Assembly (NCBI RefSeq): GCF_020073815.1
Contig: NZ_JAIQZJ010000011.1
Span: 144,739-208,738, forward strand
Direction: 5' to 3'
Length of the DNA: 64,000 bases
Source of the DNA: Nocardioides mangrovi
GTDB taxonomy: Bacteria; Actinomycetota; Actinomycetes; Propionibacteriales; Nocardioidaceae
Below, piece by piece: positions 28,400 to 35,872 of this stretch (position 1 is the stretch's first letter; every line of letters begins with the position of its first letter). A program made the translations under genes and the position numbers. The notes beneath the pieces were generated by a model. It saw nothing but the letters and a program-made list of their open reading frames with translations. It did no database searches and was not told where the DNA came from.

Positions 28400-30740
28400 G
28401 CCCGTCGTCCCCGCCCGCTTCTTCGTCCGCGGCGCCAACCTCAGCCGGCGCCCGGTCGACCTCACCCTGCTCGTCGTCGGCGTGCTGGTCGCCCTCTCCT
28501 GCGTGCGCGCCGCCGTCGACCGCGGCTCCCTCGACAGCGCCGTGCGCCACGTCGCCGACGACCTGCCCCGGTGGGTGACGACGCTCTTCGACATCTCCTA
28601 CGCGCTCGGCACCGTCTACGTCGGCCTCGTGGCCGTCGCGGTGGTGCTGACGCTCCCGCGGCGTGGTCGGCTCCCGATCACCCTCGTGGTCGCCGTGGGG
28701 ATCGCGATCGGGGCCACGCTGGTCGCCTCCCTCCTCGCTGGGGCCGGGCTCCCGGAGCTGGACCCGGGACCGGTGCGCGCCGGGTCACCGCACGGGTTCC
28801 CGACGCTGCGGGTGGCGATGGTGACGGCAGCGCTCCTCGCCCTGCGGCCGTGGGTGGTGCTGAGCTACCGACGGCTCCACGTCCTGGTCGTGTCGGTGCA
28901 GTGCGTGGCGGCCTGGGCGATCGGCATCGCCGGCCCGACCGACGTGCTCGGCGCGCTCGCGATCGGTGTCGCCGGGGCCAGCGCCGCCCTGATCCTCTTC
29001 GGCTCACCCGCCGGCCACCCCGAGCTCGGACAGGTGACCGGCAGCCTCCGGGGCCTCGGCCTCGAGCTCACCGACCTGCGCTTCGCGGAGGAGCAGCCGT
29101 GGGGCGCACGCCTGCTCCTCGCCACGGCCCCGGACGGCGCACCGGTCCTGGTCAAGGTCTACGGCCGCGACGCCACCGACGCCCACCGGGCCGCGCGGTG
29201 GTGGCGGATGCTGCTCTACCGCGACCAGACCGCACCCCAGGCCACCCGGCTCCAGCTGGTCGAGCACGAGGCGCTGGTGACGATCCTGGCCGACCGCGCG
29301 CTCGTCGGCGTCGACGACGTGCTCGCCGCGGCCGAGAGCGACGGGGACGCGATCATCGTGCTGGGGGCTCCGGCGGAGCCGCTCTCCGGCGTACCCGAGG
29401 TCGACGACGCCACCCTGCGCTCGGTCTGGGAGACCGTCGGCCGGCTGCACGGCGCCGGTCTCACCCACGGAGGCCTCACCCTCGACCGCGTCGCCGCGAC
29501 CGAGCGCGGCGTCGTCCTCTCCGGCTTCGCCGACGGCACCGTCGCCGCCGGCGACGCCGAGCGCGCTCAGGAGCTCGCGACGCTGCTGACCGCCGTCGCC
29601 CACCAGGTCGGCCCCGACCGCGCGGTCGACGGGGCGGTCGAGGTCCTCGGCGCCGCACCGGTGGCGGCCGCCGTGCCCTACCTCCAGCGGGCCGCCCTCC
29701 CCCGGCCGCTGCGCTCCGCCGACGGGATGAAGCAGCTGCTGGGCGACCTGCAGACGACGGTCGTGGACCGCACCGGCACCGAGCCACCGCCGCCGGCCGA
29801 GATCACCCGGGTGAGCTGGGGCGGGCTGCTGCAGACGGCGCTGATCCTCGTCGCGGCGTACGCCCTGCTCAGCACGCTGGTGGGCCTCGACTGGGCGACC
29901 GTGTGGGACACCTGGCGCAACGCGACGTGGGCGTGGGTGGTGATCGGCCTGGTGATCGCGCAGGTCACCTCGGTCGCGGACTCCGTGACCACGATGTCGG
30001 CCGTGACCACCCGGCTGCCGCTGCTGCCCCTGGTGCAGCTGCAGTACGCCATCAAGACCGTCGGGCTGGCCATCTCCGCGACGGTCGGACGGGTCGCGCT
30101 CAACACCTCGCTCTTCCGTCGGTACGGCGAGGGACCGGCCGCTGCCGTCACCGCCAGCGCCCTCGACTCCTTCGCCGGCGCGCTCTGCAACGTCCTCGTG
30201 GTCGCGGTCGGGCTGCTCTTCGCACAGTCGCTGCCCGACTTCGCGCTGTCGAGCCCGACGGACCTCGGCAAGATCGTCCTCGCCCTCGCCGTCGCGGTGG
30301 GGATCTCGGTCGTGGTGGTCGCGGCGGTCCCGAAGCTGCGCGCGCGGGTGGTCCTGGTCGTCCGCAGCGGCTGGGAGGCGCTGAGCGTCGTCACCCAGAG
30401 CCCGACCCGCGCTCTCGTGCTCGTCGGCAGCAACCTCGCGTCGCTGCTGATCACCGCGGTCGCCATGGCCTGCATGGTCGAGGGCCTGCAGCCGTCACTG
30501 CCCTACACCCAGGTCCTCTTCGTGACCGCCGCTGCCGCCCTCTTCGCCAGCATCATCCCGGTGCCCGGCAACGTCGGCGTCGGCGAGGCCGCCATCGCCG
30601 CCGGCCTGGTCGCGATGGGCATGGACAGCGGTCCCGCCTTCGCGATCGCGGTCACCCAGCGGATCGCGACGTCGTACCTGCCGCCCGTCTACGGCGCCTG
30701 GGCGCTGCGCTGGCTGCGCCGCGAGGACTACGTCGACTGA
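28392..30740 (+). CDS. Large membrane protein with kinase-like middle and UPF0104/MprF-type flippase C-terminus
   Basis: The 782-residue protein has three parts. An N-terminal membrane region (about 1-220) begins RFFVRGANLSRRPVDLTLLVVGVL. A soluble domain (about 230-470) resembles a degenerate kinase (VLVKVYGRDATDAHRAARWWRML, LHGAGLTHGGLTLDRVA), with HGGLTLDRV in place of HGDLKPxN. The C-terminal multi-span domain (about 480-780) is of the lysylphosphatidylglycerol-synthase/UPF0104 type, with IPVPGNVGVGEAAIAAGL. The GTG start overlaps the previous gene by 8 bases. A role in moving a lipid-linked substrate across the membrane is inference. Confidence 0.82.
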   Translation: MAEPVVPARFFVRGANLSRRPVDLTLLVVGVLVALSCVRAAVDRGSLDSAVRHVADDLPRWVTTLFDISYALGTVYVGLVAVAVVLTLPRRGRLPITLVVAVGIAIGATLVASLLAGAGLPELDPGPVRAGSPHGFPTLRVAMVTAALLALRPWVVLSYRRLHVLVVSVQCVAAWAIGIAGPTDVLGALAIGVAGASAALILFGSPAGHPELGQVTGSLRGLGLELTDLRFAEEQPWGARLLLATAPDGAPVLVKVYGRDATDAHRAARWWRMLLYRDQTAPQATRLQLVEHEALVTILADRALVGVDDVLAAAESDGDAIIVLGAPAEPLSGVPEVDDATLRSVWETVGRLHGAGLTHGGLTLDRVAATERGVVLSGFADGTVAAGDAERAQELATLLTAVAHQVGPDRAVDGAVEVLGAAPVAAAVPYLQRAALPRPLRSADGMKQLLGDLQTTVVDRTGTEPPPPAEITRVSWGGLLQTALILVAAYALLSTLVGLDWATVWDTWRNATWAWVVIGLVIAQVTSVADSVTTMSAVTTRLPLLPLVQLQYAIKTVGLAISATVGRVALNTSLFRRYGEGPAAAVTASALDSFAGALCNVLVVAVGLLFAQSLPDFALSSPTDLGKIVLALAVAVGISVVVVAAVPKLRARVVLVVRSGWEALSVVTQSPTRALVLVGSNLASLLITAVAMACMVEGLQPSLPYTQVLFVTAAAALFASIIPVPGNVGVGEAAIAAGLVAMGMDSGPAFAIAVTQRIATSYLPPVYGAWALRWLRREDYVD

Positions 30741-30769
30741 CGCGCCCCCGTGGCCCGGCCTCGCGGGGA

Positions 30770-30917
30770 GGGGATTGGTCACCAACCTGCGGTTTCCGGA
30801 CCGATCTCCCGGGGTTGGTGACCAATCCCCATGGCCTGGGACCGCGATCCGAGCCGCGGGGTTTGGTCACCAACCCCATGTCACAGGCCCGATTCGACCA
30901 GGTTGGTGACCAATCCC
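30770..30917. repeat. TTGGTCACCAA-family inverted repeats, locus 3 (two tandem pairs)
   Basis: Four units alternate in orientation at about 30770-30787, 30811-30830, 30858-30877 and 30900-30917, for example GGGGTTGGTGACCAATCCCC. They fill almost the whole gap between the convergent flippase-like gene and the sigma factor gene. Confidence 0.88.
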
Positions 30918-30927
30918 GCCCGGCGGA

Positions 30928-31674
30928 TCAGTCCTGGACGAGCCGCTGCGCGAGCGTGCTGCGCATGGTGGCGATCGCCCGGCTGCGCAGCTGCGACGCG
31001 CGGGACTCGGTCACGCCGAGGATCGTGCCGATCTCGCTGAGCGTGAAGCCCTCGAAGAAGTAGAGCGCCATCACGATCCGGTCCCGCTCGGGGAGCTGCG
31101 TGAGCGCGGATCGCACCAGGTCGCGGTTCTCCTCGCTCTCGAAGAGGTCGTCGAGCTGCGACACGCCCTCGCTGACGCCCGCGAGGTCGTCGTCGGCAGC
31201 CACCGACACCGTCATCGGCCGGGTCAGGGAGGAGCGCAGGTCGGCCACCGGGATGCCCGTCTCGGCCGAGATCTCCTGCTCGGTCGGCGCGCGACCGAGG
31301 TCCTCGTGGAGTCGCTCGGTCGCCCGCTCGACCGTCCGGACCCGGCCCCGGACCGACCGGGGCACCCAGTCCGCCGCACGCAGGCTGTCCATGATCGCGC
31401 CGCGGATCCGCGGCACGGCGTACGTCGGGAACTGGAGCCCGCGACCCGGGTCGAAGCGGTCGACGGCGTTCATCAGGCCGAGGATCCCCTCGGACACCAG
31501 GTCGGCGGTCTCGATGCTCGACGGCAGCTCGGCACGCATCCGGCCGGCGACGTACTTCACCAGGGGTGAGTACTGCAGCACCAGCTGGTTGCGCAGCTCC
31601 GGCGACCGGCGCTGCTGGTAGTCGTGCCAGATCTCGGGCAGCGCGCCGCGCGGGCGGGTGGTCGTCTCGGTCAT
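30928..31674 (-). CDS. FliA/WhiG-family RNA polymerase sigma factor
   Basis: The 248-residue alternative sigma factor has region 2 (LVLQYSPLVKYVAGRM, TADLVSEGILGLMNAVDRFDPGRGLQFPTYAVPRIRGAIMD), region 3 (APTEQEISAETGIPVADL) and region 4 (LPERDRIVMALYFFEGFTLSEIGTILGVTESRASQL). The family is FliA/SigD/WhiG. No flagellar gene is in the window; instead it lies at the end of a type IV pilus locus. The ATG follows a GAGGA site, 8 bases after a Pro-rich gene. That operon is preceded by the same promoter motif found at the pilus genes (32217-32243), suggesting positive autoregulation. An RsiG-like anti-sigma is encoded at 41386-41877. Confidence 0.92.
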   Translation of the reverse strand: MTETTTRPRGALPEIWHDYQQRRSPELRNQLVLQYSPLVKYVAGRMRAELPSSIETADLVSEGILGLMNAVDRFDPGRGLQFPTYAVPRIRGAIMDSLRAADWVPRSVRGRVRTVERATERLHEDLGRAPTEQEISAETGIPVADLRSSLTRPMTVSVAADDDLAGVSEGVSQLDDLFESEENRDLVRSALTQLPERDRIVMALYFFEGFTLSEIGTILGVTESRASQLRSRAIATMRSTLAQRLVQD

Positions 31675-31682
31675 CGTGGTCC

Positions 31683-32168
31683 TCAGTCGTCCAGGAACCT
31701 GAGCTCGGCGAGCACGCTGGCCGCCCGGTGCGGGTCCGGCGCCGCGTCGTCGGCGACCTCGACGACGTCCTCCGCCGTCTCCGCCACCTCCGGCGCATCC
31801 GGCACCAGCGGTACGACGGGCGCCAGGGCCACCAGCGAGGGGACCTCGGTCAGCGGCTCGAGCCCGGGCTCGGGCGTGAGCCGGAGCTCCGGCTCGGGCG
31901 TGAGCTCGACCCCCGGCTCCGGCGCGTCGGCCACCACGTGCAGCAGGGGCGCGAACCACGGCTCGTCGTCCGGCGGCGCGGCGGGCACCAGCGGTACGAC
32001 GGGCGCCACCTGCGCCACGGGCGAGGAGGGCACCCGCACGCGGGCACCGCCGGCGGTCGGGAGGCCGAGCAGCACCCGGGTGAGCGCCGCGAGGTCGTCC
32101 TGGAGCTGCTGGACACCGGCGGCCGTGCGGCCGTCCATCGGGTCCTGCTCCCGAGAGAGGTCAGTCAT
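31683..32168 (-). CDS. Pro/Glu-rich hypothetical protein co-transcribed with the sigma factor
   Basis: I do not recognise a family. The 161-residue product has a short helical N-terminus (about residues 12-40, RTAAGVQQLQDDLAALTRVL). A Pro/Val/Glu-rich, probably disordered acidic body follows, with repeats such as VAPVVPLVPAAP, LAPVVPLVPDAP, LTPEPELR and LTPEPGLE. It ends in a short helix, HRAASVLAELRFLDD. ATG 32168 follows a GGAGTG site. It is the first gene of the sigma operon, 8 bases upstream, so it may modulate the sigma factor or be a pilus-linked protein; both are inference. Confidence 0.65.
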   Translation of the reverse strand: MTDLSREQDPMDGRTAAGVQQLQDDLAALTRVLLGLPTAGGARVRVPSSPVAQVAPVVPLVPAAPPDDEPWFAPLLHVVADAPEPGVELTPEPELRLTPEPGLEPLTEVPSLVALAPVVPLVPDAPEVAETAEDVVEVADDAAPDPHRAASVLAELRFLDD

Positions 32169-32216
32169 CCTGCACTCCGTCCGATCGGGTATCGATGGTC
32201 TCGCTCTCATCACCCA

Positions 32217-32243
32217 TATCGGTGAACTTCGGGCCGGGGTTGA
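32217..32243 (-). promoter_or_regulatory. FliA/WhiG-type promoter of the sigma operon (P1)
   Basis: On the minus strand TCAAC (-35 side, 32239-32243) and CCGATA (-10 side) occupy the same 27-base frame as five other sites in this locus. About 40 bases of leader would precede the ATG at 32168. Confidence 0.75.
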
Positions 32244-32276
32244 CGCCGGTCTGGACCAGATACGCGACATCGTGCT

Positions 32277-32319
32277 CGGAAATGTGCGCAGAAATAGACC
32301 CGGAAATGCCCCGGAAATG
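32277..32319 (-). repeat. Phased CATTTCCG repeats upstream of the sigma promoter
   Basis: On the minus strand CATTTCCG occurs three times and TATTTCTG once, starting at 32277, 32289 (variant), 32301 and 32312 in plus coordinates. The spacing is 11-12 bases, close to one helical turn. The array lies just upstream of promoter P1 in an otherwise GC-rich region, suggesting an operator. Confidence 0.5.
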
Positions 32320-32322
32320 GAC

Positions 32323-32354
32323 GATGGCGCACCGCGGGCTCGCGGTGCGCCATC
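32323..32354 (-). terminator. Strong terminator after the main pilin gene
   Basis: The 14-base arms GATGGCGCACCGCG and CGCGGTGCGCCATC pair perfectly around GGCT, starting 18 bases after the pilin stop. It separates the pilin operon from the sigma operon. Confidence 0.8.
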
Positions 32355-32372
32355 GGGGGGCCGGGGACCTGC

Positions 32373-32801
32373 TCAGGCGCAGGCTCCCGCGGGCTTGTCG
32401 GCCGCCGACGTACCGACCACCAGGCCGCCGTCGAGCGAGTCGTACCAGAAGAACTTGTTGTCGCTGCCGGCGTCGTTGGTGCCGGTGATGCAGTAGCCGT
32501 CGGCGTCGCCGATCACCTCGATCTCGTTCCCCTTCGACACCTTGAAGCCGGCGTCCGAGTCCACGAGCTCGGTCAGGCTCGTCGCGTACGTCTGGTTGTC
32601 GGTGTAGTAGGTCTCCTGCGCCGTCGCGGCGGCCTTGAGGTCGGACTCGATGCCCGCGTCCACGGCCTTCTGGCGCTGGTTGAGGAAGATCGGGATCGCG
32701 ATCGCGGCGAGGATGCCGACGATGACGATGACGACGAGGAGCTCGATCAGGGTGAAGCCCTGGTCCTTCTCCTCGAGGGACTTCTTGAGTCGCTGGATCA
32801 C
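32373..32801 (-). CDS. Type IV pilin, probable major subunit
   Basis: The 142-residue prepilin has a 15-residue basic leader (VIQRLKKSLEEKDQG) cleaved at G15-F16. It then has the class III signal FTLIELLVVIVIVGILAAIAIP, with Glu at mature position 5. The globular domain follows EAT-type spacing with two cysteines near the end (YCITGTND, GACA) for a disulfide. GTG 32801 follows AGGAG. It has its own FliA-type promoter (32847-32873) and strong terminator, consistent with the most abundant subunit. It is paralogous to the next upstream gene. Confidence 0.92.
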   Translation of the reverse strand: MIQRLKKSLEEKDQGFTLIELLVVIVIVGILAAIAIPIFLNQRQKAVDAGIESDLKAAATAQETYYTDNQTYATSLTELVDSDAGFKVSKGNEIEVIGDADGYCITGTNDAGSDNKFFWYDSLDGGLVVGTSAADKPAGACA

Positions 32802-32846
32802 GGTTCGCTCCTGGGTGCTGTGGTGTGGGCGTCTTGCCAGCAGGGG

Positions 32847-32873
32847 TGTCGGAGGGCCGACGGAGCGGGTTGA
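32847..32873 (-). promoter_or_regulatory. FliA/WhiG-type promoter of the main pilin gene (P2)
   Basis: Minus strand: TCAAC (32869-32873) and CCGACA (32847-32852) in the shared 27-base frame. It lies in the 97-base gap before the pilin GTG, giving a leader of about 39 bases. Confidence 0.75.
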
Positions 32874-32898
32874 CGGTGGTCTGGACCGGCGGGCCGGG

Positions 32899-33357
32899 TC
32901 AGGACACCAGGTCCCAGGAGTCGAGGTCGGCGCACGCCCCCAGGGGCTGCGTCGTGGCCAGCCCGCCGCCGGTCGAGTCGAACCAGTAGAAGCCGCCCGC
33001 ACCGCCGTCCCTCGTGGCGCCCGGGTGGTGAGCGCGGATGCAGTAGCGGTCGGCGTCCACGGCGACCTCGACGACGGCCTCGGCCGAGGCCTTCCACCCC
33101 ACGGCCCGCAGGTCCGCCAGCCGCTCCGGGGCGGTCGCGCCGGACAGGTAGGTGTGGTGGTCGACGAAGACGGTCTCCTCGATGGTCGCCAGGGTCTTCA
33201 CGTCGGTCTCGAGCGAGGCGTCGTACGCCTTCTCGCGCTGGTGCAGGTAGATCGGGATCGCGATCGCGGCGAGCAGGCCGACGATCACGATCACCACGAG
33301 CAGCTCGACGAGGGTGAAGCCCTCGTCGAGCGCGCGTCGACGACGGTTGTCACGCAT
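32899..33357 (-). CDS. Type IV pilin paralogue
   Basis: The 152-residue prepilin has leader MRDNRRRRALDEG and mature N-terminus FTLVELLVVIVIVGLLAAIAIP with Glu5. It shares the same domain plan as the main pilin, including YCIRAHH, FYWFDSTGGGLATTQPLGACA near the end, and a 9-residue C-terminal extension. GGAGAAGGA precedes ATG 33357. It lies last in the long pilus operon before the separate main-pilin promoter, so it is probably a minor or alternative subunit. Confidence 0.9.
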   Translation of the reverse strand: MRDNRRRRALDEGFTLVELLVVIVIVGLLAAIAIPIYLHQREKAYDASLETDVKTLATIEETVFVDHHTYLSGATAPERLADLRAVGWKASAEAVVEVAVDADRYCIRAHHPGATRDGGAGGFYWFDSTGGGLATTQPLGACADLDSWDLVS

Positions 33358-33384
33358 GGTCCTTCTCCGTCCTGGGGGTGGGGG

Positions 33385-35130
33385 TCACCCGGAGCCGTAG
33401 CGCGGCGAGAGCTCGCCGTACGTCTTGACGTCCCAGGCGCTGCGCACCGGGTCGAGGAAGTACGGCGGCGGCGCGAAGCGCATCCGGGTGTCGTAGACGT
33501 AGTGCTTGAGGTAGCCGGTCGAGATGGAGCCGGTGCCGACCGGGCCGCGGTAGCGCTGGGCGATGGTGCCGAAGAGGTTGAGCGTGCCGAGCGGACTGCC
33601 CAGCTGGTACTGCTGCACGGTGAAGCTGTGCTGGAGGGTCAGGATCGCGGCGTTCACCTGGGGGTCCTGGAAGGTCGAGCCCACCGGCCGGTTCAGGTTG
33701 GTGCCCGCCGTGCACTTGCCGCTCGAGTACGTCGTGCACTTCGCCGGGTGGTAGATCTTCACCGAGTTCGTGGCGATCAGCCCGAGCGCGTCGGTGCCGG
33801 TGCGGCCGCCCTTGTAGGTGAGGTTCCCGGTGATGAGGATGTTGTTGTCGGCGGCCATCGTGAGCCGGCCCTCGAGGACGCCCTCCAGGTAGAGCGTCCC
33901 GTAGCGGCAGCTCGACTCGCTCAGGGTCTGCGCGAAGTCGCCGGTCGAGGTGGTGCCCGCGAGCGGGAGGCCGTCGCCGATCCAGCCCGCCGCGCAGGAG
34001 CCGGTCGGCACCGTCGTGTTGGAGGCGTCCTTGGTCTGGGTCGAGGGCACGTCCTGGACGATCACGATGTTGTTGTTCGGGATCGTGAGCAGGTCGCCGT
34101 CGAGCGGCGGCGTCCCGCACCCGGGGTTGAGGGTCCCGCGGGTCCACGGTGACCAGACCTTCATCTTGGAGACCGGCCCGGAGTCGTCGATGAGCTTGAT
34201 CCGGGTCGGTCCGGTGAAGAGGCAGCCGGGGGTCGGCTGCGACGACGCGACGTACTGGCGCAGGTCGCCGATGCTGTCCGGCATGGTGATCTCGGCGCGG
34301 TAGGTGATGCCCTTGTTGAAGACCGGCGTCGCGCCGCCACTCGCCGCCCGGTAGCAGCTCGACGCCGCCGGGTTGACGCCGTTGACGGGCTTGCACGACG
34401 GGAGCGAGGTCGAGACCGTGCCGTTGAAGGTCGGGCGGCCGCTCATCAGGATCGAGTCGTTGCTGTGCAACGGGCCGTCGATGACGTCGCCGGTGATGAA
34501 GTTGATGTCGACGCACGGGTTGCCGGACCAGCTGCTGCGCCCGGCCCAGTAGTACTTGGAGCAGCGCGTCTGCGCCGTCGTGTTGTTGGTGCCGAACTGC
34601 GCCTCGTTGGCCGGGTCCAGGGTCTCGTAGACGGTGTAGTAGAGGAACTCCCCGAAGCCGCCGCGGCGCAGCCGCACCTGCACGGTCCGGGTCTCCCCCT
34701 GGTCGCGTCCGGTCACCGTGAGCTGGATCGTCCCACTCACCGCCGTGGCGCTCGTGTTGACGTCGTAGTGGAAGTCCGCGCCGTCGCCGCCGGGCACCGG
34801 CAGCCACCCGACCGCGGTGCTCGCGCCCCACCCGCACGCGCCGTTCGCCTGCGGCGCGCGCATCGCGGTGTTGGTGCAGTCGGGACTGGTCAGCCAGTAG
34901 TTGTCGTCGGCGTTCAGCCGGGCCAGGTAGTCGCTGACGCCGGCGTCCGCGGCCATCAGGGCCTGGTTCCAGTCCCGGGCGTCGCGGATCGTGCGCAGCG
35001 TCTGGGTCGAGTAGGTCAGCACCAGGGTGAGGACGAGCATGAGCACCGTCATGCCGGCCATCACCACCAGCACGGCGAACCCGTCGTCGCGGGTACGGCG
35101 CGCGTGGTCGGTCGGAGGGGTCGTGGACAT
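33385..35130 (-). CDS. Large PilX/GspK-like minor pilin
   Basis: The 581-residue protein has a 17-residue leader ending DDG, then a hydrophobic helix FAVLVVMAGMTVLMLVLTLVL. It lacks the usual Glu at mature position 5. The remaining 540 residues form a large, Cys-containing (over 15 Cys), Asn/Thr/Gly-rich, beta-type exported domain. Large size and missing Glu5 recall GspK, the tip subunit of type II pseudopili; a pilus-tip or adhesin role is inference. It is the gene after the PilW-like gene in a tightly spaced operon (7-base gap). Confidence 0.75.
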   Translation of the reverse strand: MSTTPPTDHARRTRDDGFAVLVVMAGMTVLMLVLTLVLTYSTQTLRTIRDARDWNQALMAADAGVSDYLARLNADDNYWLTSPDCTNTAMRAPQANGACGWGASTAVGWLPVPGGDGADFHYDVNTSATAVSGTIQLTVTGRDQGETRTVQVRLRRGGFGEFLYYTVYETLDPANEAQFGTNNTTAQTRCSKYYWAGRSSWSGNPCVDINFITGDVIDGPLHSNDSILMSGRPTFNGTVSTSLPSCKPVNGVNPAASSCYRAASGGATPVFNKGITYRAEITMPDSIGDLRQYVASSQPTPGCLFTGPTRIKLIDDSGPVSKMKVWSPWTRGTLNPGCGTPPLDGDLLTIPNNNIVIVQDVPSTQTKDASNTTVPTGSCAAGWIGDGLPLAGTTSTGDFAQTLSESSCRYGTLYLEGVLEGRLTMAADNNILITGNLTYKGGRTGTDALGLIATNSVKIYHPAKCTTYSSGKCTAGTNLNRPVGSTFQDPQVNAAILTLQHSFTVQQYQLGSPLGTLNLFGTIAQRYRGPVGTGSISTGYLKHYVYDTRMRFAPPPYFLDPVRSAWDVKTYGELSPRYGSG

Positions 35131-35137
35131 GGGCGCC

Positions 35138-35872
35138 TCAGTCGTCGTCGGTCAGGACGTTCACGTCCGCATTGGGCAGGTTGACCCGCTGGAGGATGCT
35201 CTCGGCGGGCGTGCGCGTCTGGCCGGGCCGCATCTGCACGGTGAGCGAGACGTCGATGGTGGAGACCCGGATCAGGTCGGTCGTCGTGAGGGTGGTCGAC
35301 GCGATCACCCGGCCGTCGAAGTCGTAGTAGCGGAAGACCGAGGCGTTGCGGGGCAGGCCGCGGCACAGCACGCGGGTGCGGAAGCGGCAGGTCGCAGAGG
35401 TGACGTCGCAGAAGGTGTACGAACCGTCGCTGAGCACGGTCGGCGGCACCAGGGTCTGACGCAGCATCCACGTGCCGGACCGGTCCGGGTCGGCCAGCGC
35501 CTGGAGGGTGACCAGGCTCGGACCGTTGCCGGCGTTGTCGAGGTTGGCGTAGAAGGACAGCTGCGACCCGGTGGCCTGCACGATCGCGGAGTCGGCACAA
35601 CCGGTACAGACCCGGTCGTCGAGCTGGTCGGGGAGGACGGCGGTCCGGATCACCTTGGTCGCCGCCGCCATCCCCACCTGGGCGACGGACAGATTGTCGT
35701 TGCGGGCCTCCGCGGCGTCCGAGGCGCGCAGCGCGACGACGGTGGCTCCGCACACCACGATCATCAGCAGCGACGTCAGGCCGATGGCGACGAGCAGCTC
35801 GACGAGGGTCATCCCCTCGTCGACGGGCCGCTGCCGGTCCCGACGGTCCCGCAGGTCCCGACGCCGGGTCAC
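35138..35872 (-). CDS. PilW/GspJ-like minor pilin
   Basis: The 244-residue prepilin has an unusually long 20-residue basic leader ending VDEG, then MTLVELLVAIGLTSLLMIVV with Glu at mature position 5. Cys pairs occur in VCTGC and FCDVTSATC. The domain is of the size of PilW/GspJ priming minor pilins. GTG 35872 overlaps the stop of the PilV-like gene by 4 bases. It is likely needed to start pilus assembly. Confidence 0.8.
   Translation of the reverse strand: MTRRRDLRDRRDRQRPVDEGMTLVELLVAIGLTSLLMIVVCGATVVALRASDAAEARNDNLSVAQVGMAAATKVIRTAVLPDQLDDRVCTGCADSAIVQATGSQLSFYANLDNAGNGPSLVTLQALADPDRSGTWMLRQTLVPPTVLSDGSYTFCDVTSATCRFRTRVLCRGLPRNASVFRYYDFDGRVIASTTLTTTDLIRVSTIDVSLTVQMRPGQTRTPAESILQRVNLPNADVNVLTDDD

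Noticed and set aside
26006..28594. Minus-strand open frame of about 860 codons opposite the phosphodiesterase gene
   Set aside because: Antisense to a gene with clear domains; no start context or recognisable motif.
30928..31674. Flagellar sigma factor in a flagellar gene cluster
   Set aside because: The protein is FliA/WhiG-type, but no flagellin, motor, hook or FlgM gene is present; the promoters it should recognise lie at pilus genes.
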